Positions 16,554 to 24,705 of a stretch of DNA of 52,154 bases are shown one piece after another. Position 1 is the stretch's first letter. Every line of letters begins with the position of its first letter. A program made the position numbers and the translations under genes. This DNA comes from Clostridiales bacterium. Its GTDB lineage: Bacteria > Bacillota > Clostridia > Saccharofermentanales > Saccharofermentanaceae. The stretch is from positions 1-52,154 of the forward strand of contig JAFRRJ010000060.1 in the NCBI GenBank assembly GCA_017428155.1, read 5' to 3'. The notes under the pieces were generated by a model that did not search any database, was not told the origin of the DNA, and saw only the letters and a list, made by a program, of their open reading frames with translations.

Positions 16554-18062
16554 TCAGTTGAACGGAGCGTTAAACGGATTTTCCTTCGGATATCTGTCGC
16601 CTGCGGGCTTGTTGTAGCCGATGTCGCAAGGGCAAATTCCGAGATATGTGAAGAGGTTGTAGAGAGCCTTTCCATAGTGACCGAAAGCAACAGCGCCGTG
16701 ATGAGGGAAGTTCTTCTCGATAAGGAAGTATCTGTAGAATCTGCCCATCTCCTTGATAGCGAAAACGCCTGTGCCGCCGAAAGACTTAGTAGCAACAGGG
16801 AGAACCTCACCCTCTGCAACGTAAGCTCTGATCTGGCCGTCAGATGTGGACTGCAGTCTGTAGAATGTGATGTCGCCGGGAACGATGTCGCCCTCGAGAG
16901 TACCGTTTGTAACCTCTACAGGGAGAGCACGAGCCATGATCATCTGGTTCTTCATCTCGCAGAAAGCAAGCTTCTTGGAGCATGTGTTACCGCAGTGGAA
17001 GCCCATGAATGTATCTGTGAACTTGTAATCGAACTTGCCTGCGATGGACTCATCGTACATGTCGTGAGGTACGGAGTTGTTGATGTCGAGGAGAGTAACG
17101 ATATCTTCAGAGATAACATATCCGAGGTACTCGGAGAGGCAGCCATAGATATCAACTTCGCAGGATACCGGGATACCCATACCTGTCAAGCGGCTGTTTA
17201 CATAGCAAGGAACGAACTTGAACTGTGTCTGGAATGCAGGCCAGCACTTACCGGCGATTGCAACATACTTCTTGGAACCCTTGTGAGCCTCAACCCAGTC
17301 AAGGAGTGTGAGCTCATACTGAGCGAGCTTCTCTAAGATCTCAGGCTTCTTGTTGCCTGCGCCAAGCTCTTCTGCCATCTCTGCAACCTTAGCAGGGATT
17401 CTCTCGTCACCTTCATGATTCTTGAAAGCTTCGAAAAGGTCGAGCTCGGAGTTCTCTTCGATCTCAACGCCCATTCTGTACAAAGGCTCGATGGGAGCGT
17501 TGCATGCGAAGAAGTTCTGCGGACGGGGACCGAAAGAAATGATCTTGAGGTTCTTCATAGCGTCGAGAGCTCTAGCTACGGGGATGAACTCGTTGATCAT
17601 GTCAGCGCACTCTTCTGCGTTTCCGACAGGATACTCAGGAATGTAAGCGTTTACGCCACGGATCTTGAGGTTGTAGGAAGCATTGAGCATACCGCAGTAA
17701 GCGTCGCCTCTGCCGCCAACCAGGTCATTCTGTGATTCTTCTGCTGCTGCGCAGAACATAACGGGGCCGCCCCACTGCTGAGCGAGCATTGTCTCGGAGA
17801 TCTCAGGTCCGAAGTTTCCGAGGTAAACGCAAAGAGCGTTGCAGCCTGCTGCCTTGATGTCAGCAAGAGCCTGCTGCATATGGATCTCAGACTCAACGAT
17901 ACAGATAGGGCACTCATAGATGTCATCAGCACCGTACTTCTCGGTATAAGCCTTAACAAGAGCCTTTCTTCTGTTTACGGAAAGTGATTCCGGGAAGCAG
18001 TCACGGGATACTGCTACGATAGCGAGCTTAACGTCGGGTGCGTTAAATAATTTCTTTGACAT
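16554..18062 (-). CDS. L-fucose/L-arabinose isomerase family protein
   Basis: This 502-residue cytosolic protein has the fold pattern of the FucI/AraA sugar isomerase superfamily: an N-terminal Rossmann-like part (KLAIVAVSRDCFP; CNALCVYLGNFGPE; GPVMFCAAAEES) and a C-terminal part with the metal-site-like motif TFMGFHCGNTCSKK and the tail HHGAVAFGHYGKAL. Typical FucI proteins are about 590 residues and AraA about 500. The true substrate is not evident. No xylose isomerase gene is in the window, and the operon also encodes xylulokinase, so an aldopentose-to-ketopentose isomerase is the obvious hypothesis. A GGAGG site lies in the end of the upstream DUF4867 gene, and only one base separates the two. 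Confidence 0.88.
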   Translation of the reverse strand: MSKKLFNAPDVKLAIVAVSRDCFPESLSVNRRKALVKAYTEKYGADDIYECPICIVESEIHMQQALADIKAAGCNALCVYLGNFGPEISETMLAQQWGGPVMFCAAAEESQNDLVGGRGDAYCGMLNASYNLKIRGVNAYIPEYPVGNAEECADMINEFIPVARALDAMKNLKIISFGPRPQNFFACNAPIEPLYRMGVEIEENSELDLFEAFKNHEGDERIPAKVAEMAEELGAGNKKPEILEKLAQYELTLLDWVEAHKGSKKYVAIAGKCWPAFQTQFKFVPCYVNSRLTGMGIPVSCEVDIYGCLSEYLGYVISEDIVTLLDINNSVPHDMYDESIAGKFDYKFTDTFMGFHCGNTCSKKLAFCEMKNQMIMARALPVEVTNGTLEGDIVPGDITFYRLQSTSDGQIRAYVAEGEVLPVATKSFGGTGVFAIKEMGRFYRYFLIEKNFPHHGAVAFGHYGKALYNLFTYLGICPCDIGYNKPAGDRYPKENPFNAPFN

Positions 18063-18063
18063 G

Positions 18064-18729
18064 TTAGATTTCCTCCATCTGTTTTTTTGTTACGTTGACT
18101 TCAATATTAGCACCAATGAGTCCGGGGAAATGTCCCTTCTCACCGGGAGCGTCGGGATGAGCGATAAGCCACTTATTCTTAGCCGTAAGGAGCTTATCTT
18201 CGCTGTCTGACTCTGCCAGACAGTCGATATGATCTTCTTCGAGATCAAAGTTTGTTCCGTAAGGAAGAATTACGCCGACCATAAAGCCGTCATCCTCGAT
18301 TCCGCAGGGAGCATAGTGAAGAGTTGTAGCATAAAGCTCGACAGCTGTGCCCTTACGGATATGGAATGCTTCGATCTTGGATGTGTCATACTGAAAATCG
18401 TCTGTAATATCCTGCTGGGAACCCAAAAGAAGGATGCAGTCTGTAGCAGCTACGTTGACCTCAGAAGATCTGTGATACTCAACAGCGTTAAGAAGAGAGT
18501 TGTGACCTGCACAGTAGCCTGTCTCAAGCTTTAACTCACCGCCGAAAAGCCTCGTGACATCGACCTTTGCAGATGCCTCTTCAAGAGATGCAACTGTAGG
18601 CTCATAAGCTACGCCTTCTGCGGGAAGAGCGATCTTATTAAGTGCCTCGATAACAGGTGCAAAATCGATGTTCTTGACGATTCTTCCGTACTTTTTGAAA
18701 TTAGAAGAAGTTGCCTCGTAAATTACCAT
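18064..18729 (-). CDS. DUF4867 family protein
   Basis: This 221-residue soluble protein is rich in beta-strand-like sequence, with LETGYCAGHNSLLNAVEYHR and DCILLLGSQQDI in the middle and LHYAPCGIEDDGFMVGVILP further on. It matches what I know as DUF4867, found in Clostridia beside fucose/arabinose-isomerase-like genes. The hydrophobic beta pattern and a conserved His region suggest a cupin-like fold, perhaps a sugar mutarotase or an accessory to the isomerase. This function is inferred from context. It overlaps the xylulokinase stop by seven bases and abuts the isomerase gene, which points to coupled translation of all three. Confidence 0.75.
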   Translation of the reverse strand: MVIYEATSSNFKKYGRIVKNIDFAPVIEALNKIALPAEGVAYEPTVASLEEASAKVDVTRLFGGELKLETGYCAGHNSLLNAVEYHRSSEVNVAATDCILLLGSQQDITDDFQYDTSKIEAFHIRKGTAVELYATTLHYAPCGIEDDGFMVGVILPYGTNFDLEEDHIDCLAESDSEDKLLTAKNKWLIAHPDAPGEKGHFPGLIGANIEVNVTKKQMEEI

Positions 18730-20186
18730 ATACCTGCCTCCTTACATGCGGGATAGATTTTTGAGAACTCTTTATATCTTTCATCGTATTTAGCAACGAG
18801 CTCAGGATCAGGTACTACGGAAACATGCTTTGAAACCGTAGCTGCGCAAGCGTCTGCAACAGAAGCATACTCACCGCAGGCAACAGCTGCGAGGAGAGCG
18901 CCGCCCATTGCGGGGCCTTCGTCATTCTCTGTCTGTGTAAGCTCGATACCCAATACGTTAGATACGATCTTACACCAGAGCTTGGATTTAGCGCCGCCGC
19001 CGCAGATGGAGGAACTCTTGATATCAAGACCCATCTTCTTGGCGCACTCGAAAGAATCTCTCAGAGCGAACGCAACGCCTTCCATGACTGCAAGAGTCAT
19101 ATCTTTTCTTGTTGTATCCATTGACATACCGATGAACATCGCACGGCAGTCGGGGTTGTTAAGAGGAGATCTCTCACCCATGAGGTAAGGCAAGAAGAAG
19201 ATCTTGTTTGTGCCGAGGGCATCAAGGCCTTCCTGTTCCTTGGCATAATCTGCCGTACCGATGATCTCTTCCATCCACCACTTGTTGCAGCTTGCTGCAG
19301 AGAGCATGCATCCCATGAGATGGAAGCCGCCGTCTGCATGGTCAAATGCGTGGAGAGAATTTGCTTCATCATTCTTAAATGTATCAGATGAGATGAATAT
19401 CGTTCCTGAAGTACCGAGGGAGATATTGCATCCGCCGTTGCCGATGATCCCCATACCTACAGCTGCTGCAGCATTATCGCCTGCACCTGCGGCAATGACA
19501 CAGTCCTTGTTGATTCCGAGCTTCTCGGCAATCTCAGGAAGGATCTTGCCGATAGCTTCGTAACTCTCGAATACCTGGGGAAGCCATTCAGCCTTCATGT
19601 CCAGGATCTTGAGCATCTCGTCGGACCACTTTCTGTTCTCGCAGTCGAAGTAGAGCGTGCCTGAAGCATCAGATACGTCCGTAGCGAAAACGCCGGAGAG
19701 CCTGTATGCAAGATAATCCTTAGGAAGAAGGATCTTAGCGATCTTCGCAAAATTCTCCGGTTCATTCTTATGTACCCACATTACCTTCGGAGCAGTAAAA
19801 CCTGCGAAAGCAATGTTGCCTGTGTACTTGGATAAATTAGCTTTGCCGATCTCGTTATTGAGATAGTCTGTCTCAACCTGTGATCTTCCGTCGTTCCAGA
19901 GGATGGCAGGTCTAATTACCTTGCCTTCACTGTCAAGAAGCGTAAGACCGTGCATCTGTCCGCCAAAGCTGATACCTGCGACTTCATTTCCGTCGATACC
20001 GTCAAGGAGCTTTGCAAGACCCTTCATGGAACCGTCGAACCAGTCTTCAGGATTCTGTTCAGACCATCCGGTCTGAGGGAAATTTACGGGGTAACTCTCA
20101 GAAACAGTTCTGACGATCTCTCCCCCGCTCTTCATCAACAGCAGTTTTACTGCTGAAGTGCCGAGATCAATTCCGATGTAATACAT
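18723..20186 (-). CDS. xylB: Xylulokinase
   Basis: This FGGY-family sugar kinase (487 residues) phosphorylates D-xylulose to D-xylulose 5-phosphate with ATP. The start MYYIGIDLGTSAVKLLLM is the phosphate-1 motif. AGISFGGQMHGL is the xylulose-specific signature that separates XylB from glycerol and gluconate kinases. The C-terminal ATP-binding part shows ICGGGAKSKLWCKIVSNVLG. I chose the ATG at 20186, which has GGGAGG six bases upstream, over a more distal in-frame start that adds 26 unlike residues. It is the first gene of a five-gene operon ending with transketolase, giving a short route from pentose to the pentose phosphate pathway. Confidence 0.95.
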   Translation of the reverse strand: MYYIGIDLGTSAVKLLLMKSGGEIVRTVSESYPVNFPQTGWSEQNPEDWFDGSMKGLAKLLDGIDGNEVAGISFGGQMHGLTLLDSEGKVIRPAILWNDGRSQVETDYLNNEIGKANLSKYTGNIAFAGFTAPKVMWVHKNEPENFAKIAKILLPKDYLAYRLSGVFATDVSDASGTLYFDCENRKWSDEMLKILDMKAEWLPQVFESYEAIGKILPEIAEKLGINKDCVIAAGAGDNAAAAVGMGIIGNGGCNISLGTSGTIFISSDTFKNDEANSLHAFDHADGGFHLMGCMLSAASCNKWWMEEIIGTADYAKEQEGLDALGTNKIFFLPYLMGERSPLNNPDCRAMFIGMSMDTTRKDMTLAVMEGVAFALRDSFECAKKMGLDIKSSSICGGGAKSKLWCKIVSNVLGIELTQTENDEGPAMGGALLAAVACGEYASVADACAATVSKHVSVVPDPELVAKYDERYKEFSKIYPACKEAGIW

Positions 20187-20580
20187 ATGAACCTCCCGAT
20201 TCGCAAAATAGTTCAAATAACATAGTAATGGATTCGGCCCGAAATTGCAGATTTCAAATTGCAAGTATTCCTATTAAATATTTATATATAATAGACAAAT
20301 TTATACATATCTTGCGATTGGGTTTTGATCCGTTTTTGCTACGCCTAAAAGCGGCTGAATCTTGTGCTGTGAGGTTTTCAAGATTTAAAGAACTCGAAAA
20401 GATGTCATTTTTTACAAAAATTGCTATACAAATCTTGCGGGGTAAAATCTAGTGAAAATTGTGGCAAAAGAAGCGTCCCTGTATCGGTCCTGCCCCATTT
20501 TCGAGCACGGGAAAAACACCGATATTGCGGTATCCGGTGTGCCACGCCCGCATCCCATACCGCGTTCTTCAGCACTAAAG
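20187..20580. other. Gene-free upstream region of the xylB operon with candidate operator and hairpins
   Basis: No convincing gene lies here. The part next to xylB is A+T-rich with TATATA-type promoter sequence around 20270-20300. A GTTTTTGCT element (20332-20340) matches those near the GH3 and transporter promoters. The distal part (20498-20565) is richer in G+C, holds TTTTCGAGCACGGG (20498-20511), and has overlapping palindromes, CACCGATA/TATCCGGTG and GCGGTAT/ATACCGC, which cannot both form. Confidence 0.4.
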
Positions 20581-20608
20581 CAAAAACGGCCGGGTACTGC
20601 CCGGCCGC
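20581..20608 (-). terminator. Intrinsic terminator after carB
   Basis: The perfect stem CGGCCGGG/CCCGGCCG with a short loop is followed on the minus strand by TTTTTG. It lies 24 bases past the carB stop codon. Confidence 0.92.
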
Positions 20609-20631
20609 TTGAAGTAAACTTATCGAATATA

Positions 20632-23600
20632 TCACTTAATGTCAGCGTGATAGTCCTGAAGTGCCTTTACCTCGAAAACCCTCTCCTTCGCAGCCTTAAT
20701 GCCCTCTGCGCAAGCCTTTGCGGCAGCCATCGTTGTGATGTAGGGGATGTGCTGGCGGATCGCATCCTTACGGATATAGGAGTCATCGTGAGCTGAAGTC
20801 TTTCCGGCAGGTGTATTGATTACAAGATCTATGTCACGGTTAAGGATCATGTCACCGATATTAGGTCTTCCCTCATAGAGCTTCTTTACCTTCTCGGCTT
20901 CGATGCCTGCCTTGACGATCATGTCATATGTGCCGCCGGTAGCAAGGATCTTGAATCCGAGATCAGCAAATGCCTGAGCAACTTCGACCAGATCGACCTT
21001 ATCAAGATCTGATACTGACAGAAGAACCTTGCCTTCAAGAGGAAGCTCTGTCTTTGTTGCTTCCTGCGCCTTGAAACTTGCTTCGCCGAAGTGGCTGGCA
21101 AGACCCAGGACCTCACCGGTGGATCTCATCTCAGGTCCTAATACAGGGTCAACTTCCTGGAACATATTGAACGGGAATACTGCTTCCTTGACTCCGTAGT
21201 GAGGGATCACCTTGTCGTGAAGTTCCGGTACGGGTGAAGGTCTGCCTGTGAGGTGGCTGGTCATGATATCCGTAGCGATCTTTACCATGTTGGTGCCTGT
21301 AACCTTGGATACGAGCGGAACGGTTCTTGATGCACGCGGGTTGGCCTCGAGAACGAAGACAACACCGTCTTCGATCGCATACTGCATGTTCATGAGACCG
21401 ACTACGTTCATCTCGACAGCGATCTTTCTCGTGTATTCCTTAATGGTCTCAACGATCTCGGGAGAGAGATTCTTGGAAGGAAGGATGCATGCGGAGTCAC
21501 CTGAGTGGATTCCTGCAAGTTCGATGTGCTCCATAACAGCAGGAACATAGCAGTTTGTGCCGTCGGAGATCGCGTCTGCCTCACACTCTGTTGCGTGGTG
21601 CAGGAAGCGGTCGATGAGGATCGGTCTGTCAGGTGTAACGCCTACTGCGGCATTCATGTAGACTCTCATCATCTCGTCATCGTGAACAACTTCCATTCCT
21701 CTTCCGCCAAGGACATAAGAAGGACGAACCATTACGGGGTAGCCGATCTTGTTGGCGATAGCGATAGCCTCGTCAGCATTGACAGCCATGCCTGCCTCAG
21801 GCATCGGGATGCCCAGGCGGTTCATCATGGCACGGAAGTGATCTCTGTCTTCCGCAAGGTCGATCGTCTCAGGTGTTGTACCGAGGATATTAACGCCGTT
21901 AGCCTTAAGACTTGCAGCAAGGTTCAAAGGTGTCTGGCCTCCGAACTGTGCGATAACGCCGAGAGGCTTCTCCTTCTCGTGGATAGCAAGAACGTCCTCA
22001 AGCGTCAGAGGCTCGAAGTAAAGCTTGTCGGAAGTATCGTAGTCTGTTGAAACCGTCTCAGGGTTGCAGTTTACGATGATAGACTCAAAGCCGAGTTTCT
22101 TCAAAGCCAGAGCGGCATGTACGCAGCAGTAGTCGAATTCGATTCCCTGGCCGATCCTGTTGGGACCGCCGCCAAGGATCATGATCTTCTTGTTGGACGA
22201 TACGGGCGACTTGTCTTCAATATGGTAAGAAGAATAATAATATGCCGCATCCTGTGTTCCGGATACATGAACGCCTTCCCAGGCTTCCTTGATCCCGTAT
22301 TCATAACGTGCGCGGCGGATAAGATCCTCACTGACACTTAAGATCTGTGACAGATACTTGTCGGAGAATCCGTCGAGCTTAGCCTGGCGGAGAACATCTT
22401 CTGAAGGGATCCTGCCTGCAGTCTTGATAAGCTCTTCCTCTTCTTCAACGAGCTCTTTCATCTGCTCGATGAACCAGTGCTTGATCTTGGTAAGCTCGTA
22501 GAGTTCTTCTACCGTAGCGCCTTTTCTCAAAGCTTCATACATGATGAACTGGCGCTCTGAAGAAGGCTGTGTGAGCTTGAGCATAAGTTCTTCCTTGGTA
22601 AGCTTGTTGAAATCTTTTGCAAAACCAAGACCGTATCTGTCTTTCTCCAAAGATCTGATAGCCTTCTGGAATGCTTCCTTATATGTCTTGCCGATGCTCA
22701 TGACTTCGCCTACGGCTCTCATCTGTGTGCCGAGCTTATCCTGAGCTCCGTGGAACTTCTCGAATGCCCATCTTGCAAACTTGATTACGACATAGTCGCC
22801 GTCCGGATAGTACTTATCGAGTGTGCCGTACTTGCCGCAGGGGATCTCATCGAGTGTAAGACCGCATGCGAGCATAGCGGATACCAGAGCGATCGGGAAA
22901 CCTGTTGCCTTGGAAGCGAGAGCTGAAGATCTTGATGTTCTCGGGTTGATCTCGATAACAACGATCCTTCCTGTCTTGGGGTCGTGAGCGAACTGGCAGT
23001 TGCAGCCGCCGATAACCTCTATCGCCTTAACGATCCTGTATGAGTAATCCTGAAGTATCTTCTGGACATCTTCAGAGATAGTGAGCATAGGTGCCGAGCA
23101 GAAGGAGTCACCGGTGTGAACGCCGATAGGGTCGATGTTCTCGATGAAGCAGACCGTGATTACGTTGTTCTTTGCGTCTCTTACTACCTCAAGCTCGAGC
23201 TCCTCCCAGCCGCTGATCGATTCTTCAACGAGAACCTGATGGATCATGGAAGCTGCAAGACCTCTTTCGACGATAGTCTTAAGCTCGTCAATGTTATAAA
23301 CAAGACCGCCGCCTGCGCCGCCCATTGTATAGGCAGGTCTGATAACCACAGGGTAACCCAGGTCATCTGCGATCTTTATAGCTTCCTCTACGGAGTAAGC
23401 CTCGTGGGATCTGGGCATCTCGATACCAAGAGAAGTCATTGTCTCCTTGAACTCGATTCTGTCCTCACCTCTCTCGATAGCGTCGACCTGAACGCCGATA
23501 ACCTGAACGCCGTACTTGTCAAGGATACCTGCCTTGGAAAGCTCAGAGCAGAGGTTAAGACCGGACTGGCCGCCTAAGTTAGGGAGAAGCGCGTCGGGGC

Positions 23601-23844
23601 GCTCTTTTGCGATGATCTGCTCCAAACGCTTAACATTGAGCGGTTCGATGTAGGTTCTGTCCGCAACGTCAGGGTCAGTCATGATGGTAGCCGGATTGGA
23701 ATTGACGAGAACTATCTCGTAACCGAGCTTCCTTAAGGCCTTGCACGCCTGGGTTCCGGAATAGTCGAACTCACACGCCTGGCCGATGATGATAGGACCT
23801 GAACCGATGATGAGGATCTTGTTGATGTCTTCTCTCTTTGGCAT
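20632..23844 (-). CDS. carB: Carbamoyl-phosphate synthase large subunit
   Basis: This 1070-residue enzyme makes carbamoyl phosphate from bicarbonate, ATP and ammonia for pyrimidine and arginine synthesis. The two homologous ATP-grasp halves are visible, beginning ILIIGSGPIIIGQACEFDYS and MILGGGPNRIGQGIEFDYCC. The glycine loops read GYPVVIRPAYTMGGAGGG and GYPVMVRPSYVLGGRGME. A C-terminal MGS-like allosteric domain contains ILATGGTYDMI. The length is normal. A GGGGGCG-type site precedes the ATG. The small glutaminase subunit (carA), usually next door, is not in the window, so it must be elsewhere. A strong terminator follows. Confidence 0.97.
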   Translation of the reverse strand: MPKREDINKILIIGSGPIIIGQACEFDYSGTQACKALRKLGYEIVLVNSNPATIMTDPDVADRTYIEPLNVKRLEQIIAKERPDALLPNLGGQSGLNLCSELSKAGILDKYGVQVIGVQVDAIERGEDRIEFKETMTSLGIEMPRSHEAYSVEEAIKIADDLGYPVVIRPAYTMGGAGGGLVYNIDELKTIVERGLAASMIHQVLVEESISGWEELELEVVRDAKNNVITVCFIENIDPIGVHTGDSFCSAPMLTISEDVQKILQDYSYRIVKAIEVIGGCNCQFAHDPKTGRIVVIEINPRTSRSSALASKATGFPIALVSAMLACGLTLDEIPCGKYGTLDKYYPDGDYVVIKFARWAFEKFHGAQDKLGTQMRAVGEVMSIGKTYKEAFQKAIRSLEKDRYGLGFAKDFNKLTKEELMLKLTQPSSERQFIMYEALRKGATVEELYELTKIKHWFIEQMKELVEEEEELIKTAGRIPSEDVLRQAKLDGFSDKYLSQILSVSEDLIRRARYEYGIKEAWEGVHVSGTQDAAYYYSSYHIEDKSPVSSNKKIMILGGGPNRIGQGIEFDYCCVHAALALKKLGFESIIVNCNPETVSTDYDTSDKLYFEPLTLEDVLAIHEKEKPLGVIAQFGGQTPLNLAASLKANGVNILGTTPETIDLAEDRDHFRAMMNRLGIPMPEAGMAVNADEAIAIANKIGYPVMVRPSYVLGGRGMEVVHDDEMMRVYMNAAVGVTPDRPILIDRFLHHATECEADAISDGTNCYVPAVMEHIELAGIHSGDSACILPSKNLSPEIVETIKEYTRKIAVEMNVVGLMNMQYAIEDGVVFVLEANPRASRTVPLVSKVTGTNMVKIATDIMTSHLTGRPSPVPELHDKVIPHYGVKEAVFPFNMFQEVDPVLGPEMRSTGEVLGLASHFGEASFKAQEATKTELPLEGKVLLSVSDLDKVDLVEVAQAFADLGFKILATGGTYDMIVKAGIEAEKVKKLYEGRPNIGDMILNRDIDLVINTPAGKTSAHDDSYIRKDAIRQHIPYITTMAAAKACAEGIKAAKERVFEVKALQDYHADIK

Positions 23845-23948
23845 AAATACGCCCCCTTTTATAGCCCTTATATAAATTTACTAGAGAGAATTCTAACATA
23901 GATGTTCTCGTCTTTGAACTTTAATTTTTTTAGATTAAAATACTTTGT

Positions 23949-24593
23949 ATGAAATCTATAAAACAACAGTCTGAACACTTGTTTTCTGACGCCTCGGAAA
24001 GCTCACTTCACGGATTTAAAAGACTTCCGGTGTCTCTTGCTGCCATCACGGCAGCGCTTCTTGTGCTGCCGCTTTCCGGGTGCTTTGAGCCCCGTCCCCA
24101 GCAGACAAAATACGAGCTGACCGTCAACACCGCGGCTTCCTTATACAGCGATTACGACTTCGGAGGCGACAGTCTTCCCTTCGGCGTAACACTTCAGGTA
24201 GACCCTTCGGTCCTCATATGCTGTGAATTCGATCGAGTGGTCGATGGTGACACGATAATCGTCCACGACCCTGACGGCAACCGCTTAAGAGTCAGGCTCA
24301 CCGGTATAAATGCCGAGGAATCAGTTCTCGAGGACGAGAGCAAAAACACAGACGAAGGCCGTGCGGCCTCCGCCTTTATAAAAGATCTTCTGTCTAACGT
24401 TGATACCGTATATCTCGAATACGATGAAGCTCAGTTCGACCAGTACGACAGGACTCTTGCCTACGTCTGGATCGACACCGGCAGCACATACGTAATGGTC
24501 AACGAGATAATGCTCGCTACAGATCATGCTGAACCGGTCTATATCAAACCTAATCTGAGATACGCAGACACCTTCCGTCAATACGAAGATTAA
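23949..24593 (+). CDS. Thermonuclease-like (SNase) lipoprotein
   Basis: The protein (214 residues) has a charged cytosolic start, a membrane segment (about 27-43) ending in the lipobox LPLSGC with Cys45, and then a staphylococcal-nuclease domain. The key residues are present: VDGDTI with Asp101, RLRVRLTGI with Arg116, Glu124 in AEES and Arg168 in YDRTLAYVW. The position of the second calcium-ligand Asp is Asn121 (GINAEE instead of GIDAPE). It would act outside the cell, cutting DNA or RNA for nutrient use. The 26-residue stretch before the membrane segment is long for a lipoprotein signal; no better internal start with a ribosome binding site is apparent. It is divergent from carB. Confidence 0.85.
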   Translation: MKSIKQQSEHLFSDASESSLHGFKRLPVSLAAITAALLVLPLSGCFEPRPQQTKYELTVNTAASLYSDYDFGGDSLPFGVTLQVDPSVLICCEFDRVVDGDTIIVHDPDGNRLRVRLTGINAEESVLEDESKNTDEGRAASAFIKDLLSNVDTVYLEYDEAQFDQYDRTLAYVWIDTGSTYVMVNEIMLATDHAEPVYIKPNLRYADTFRQYED

Positions 24594-24625
24594 TTCAGAA
24601 GTTTGCTGACCGTTTCCCTTCTCCC

Positions 24626-24705
24626 AAAAGCAACTCTGTGTCCGAGTTGCTTTCCTAAGTCACGTAGTGACGATGACCTTGCAGCGAGGATACAGAGTTG
24701 CTTTT
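24626..24705. other. Competing hairpins between convergent genes
   Basis: AAAAGCAACTCTGTGTCC (24626-24643) can pair either with GAGTTGCTTT (24644-24653) or with GGATACAGAGTTGCTTTT (24688-24705). A GTCAC/GTGAC palindrome (24659-24671) sits between. The region separates two convergent genes and its outer arm overlaps the stop codon of the minus-strand gene, so it probably acts as a bidirectional terminator. Confidence 0.6.

Noticed and set aside
16371..17336. Long open frames on the plus strand opposite the isomerase-like and transketolase genes
   Set aside because: They mirror the codon pattern of strongly supported genes on the minus strand and resemble no family.
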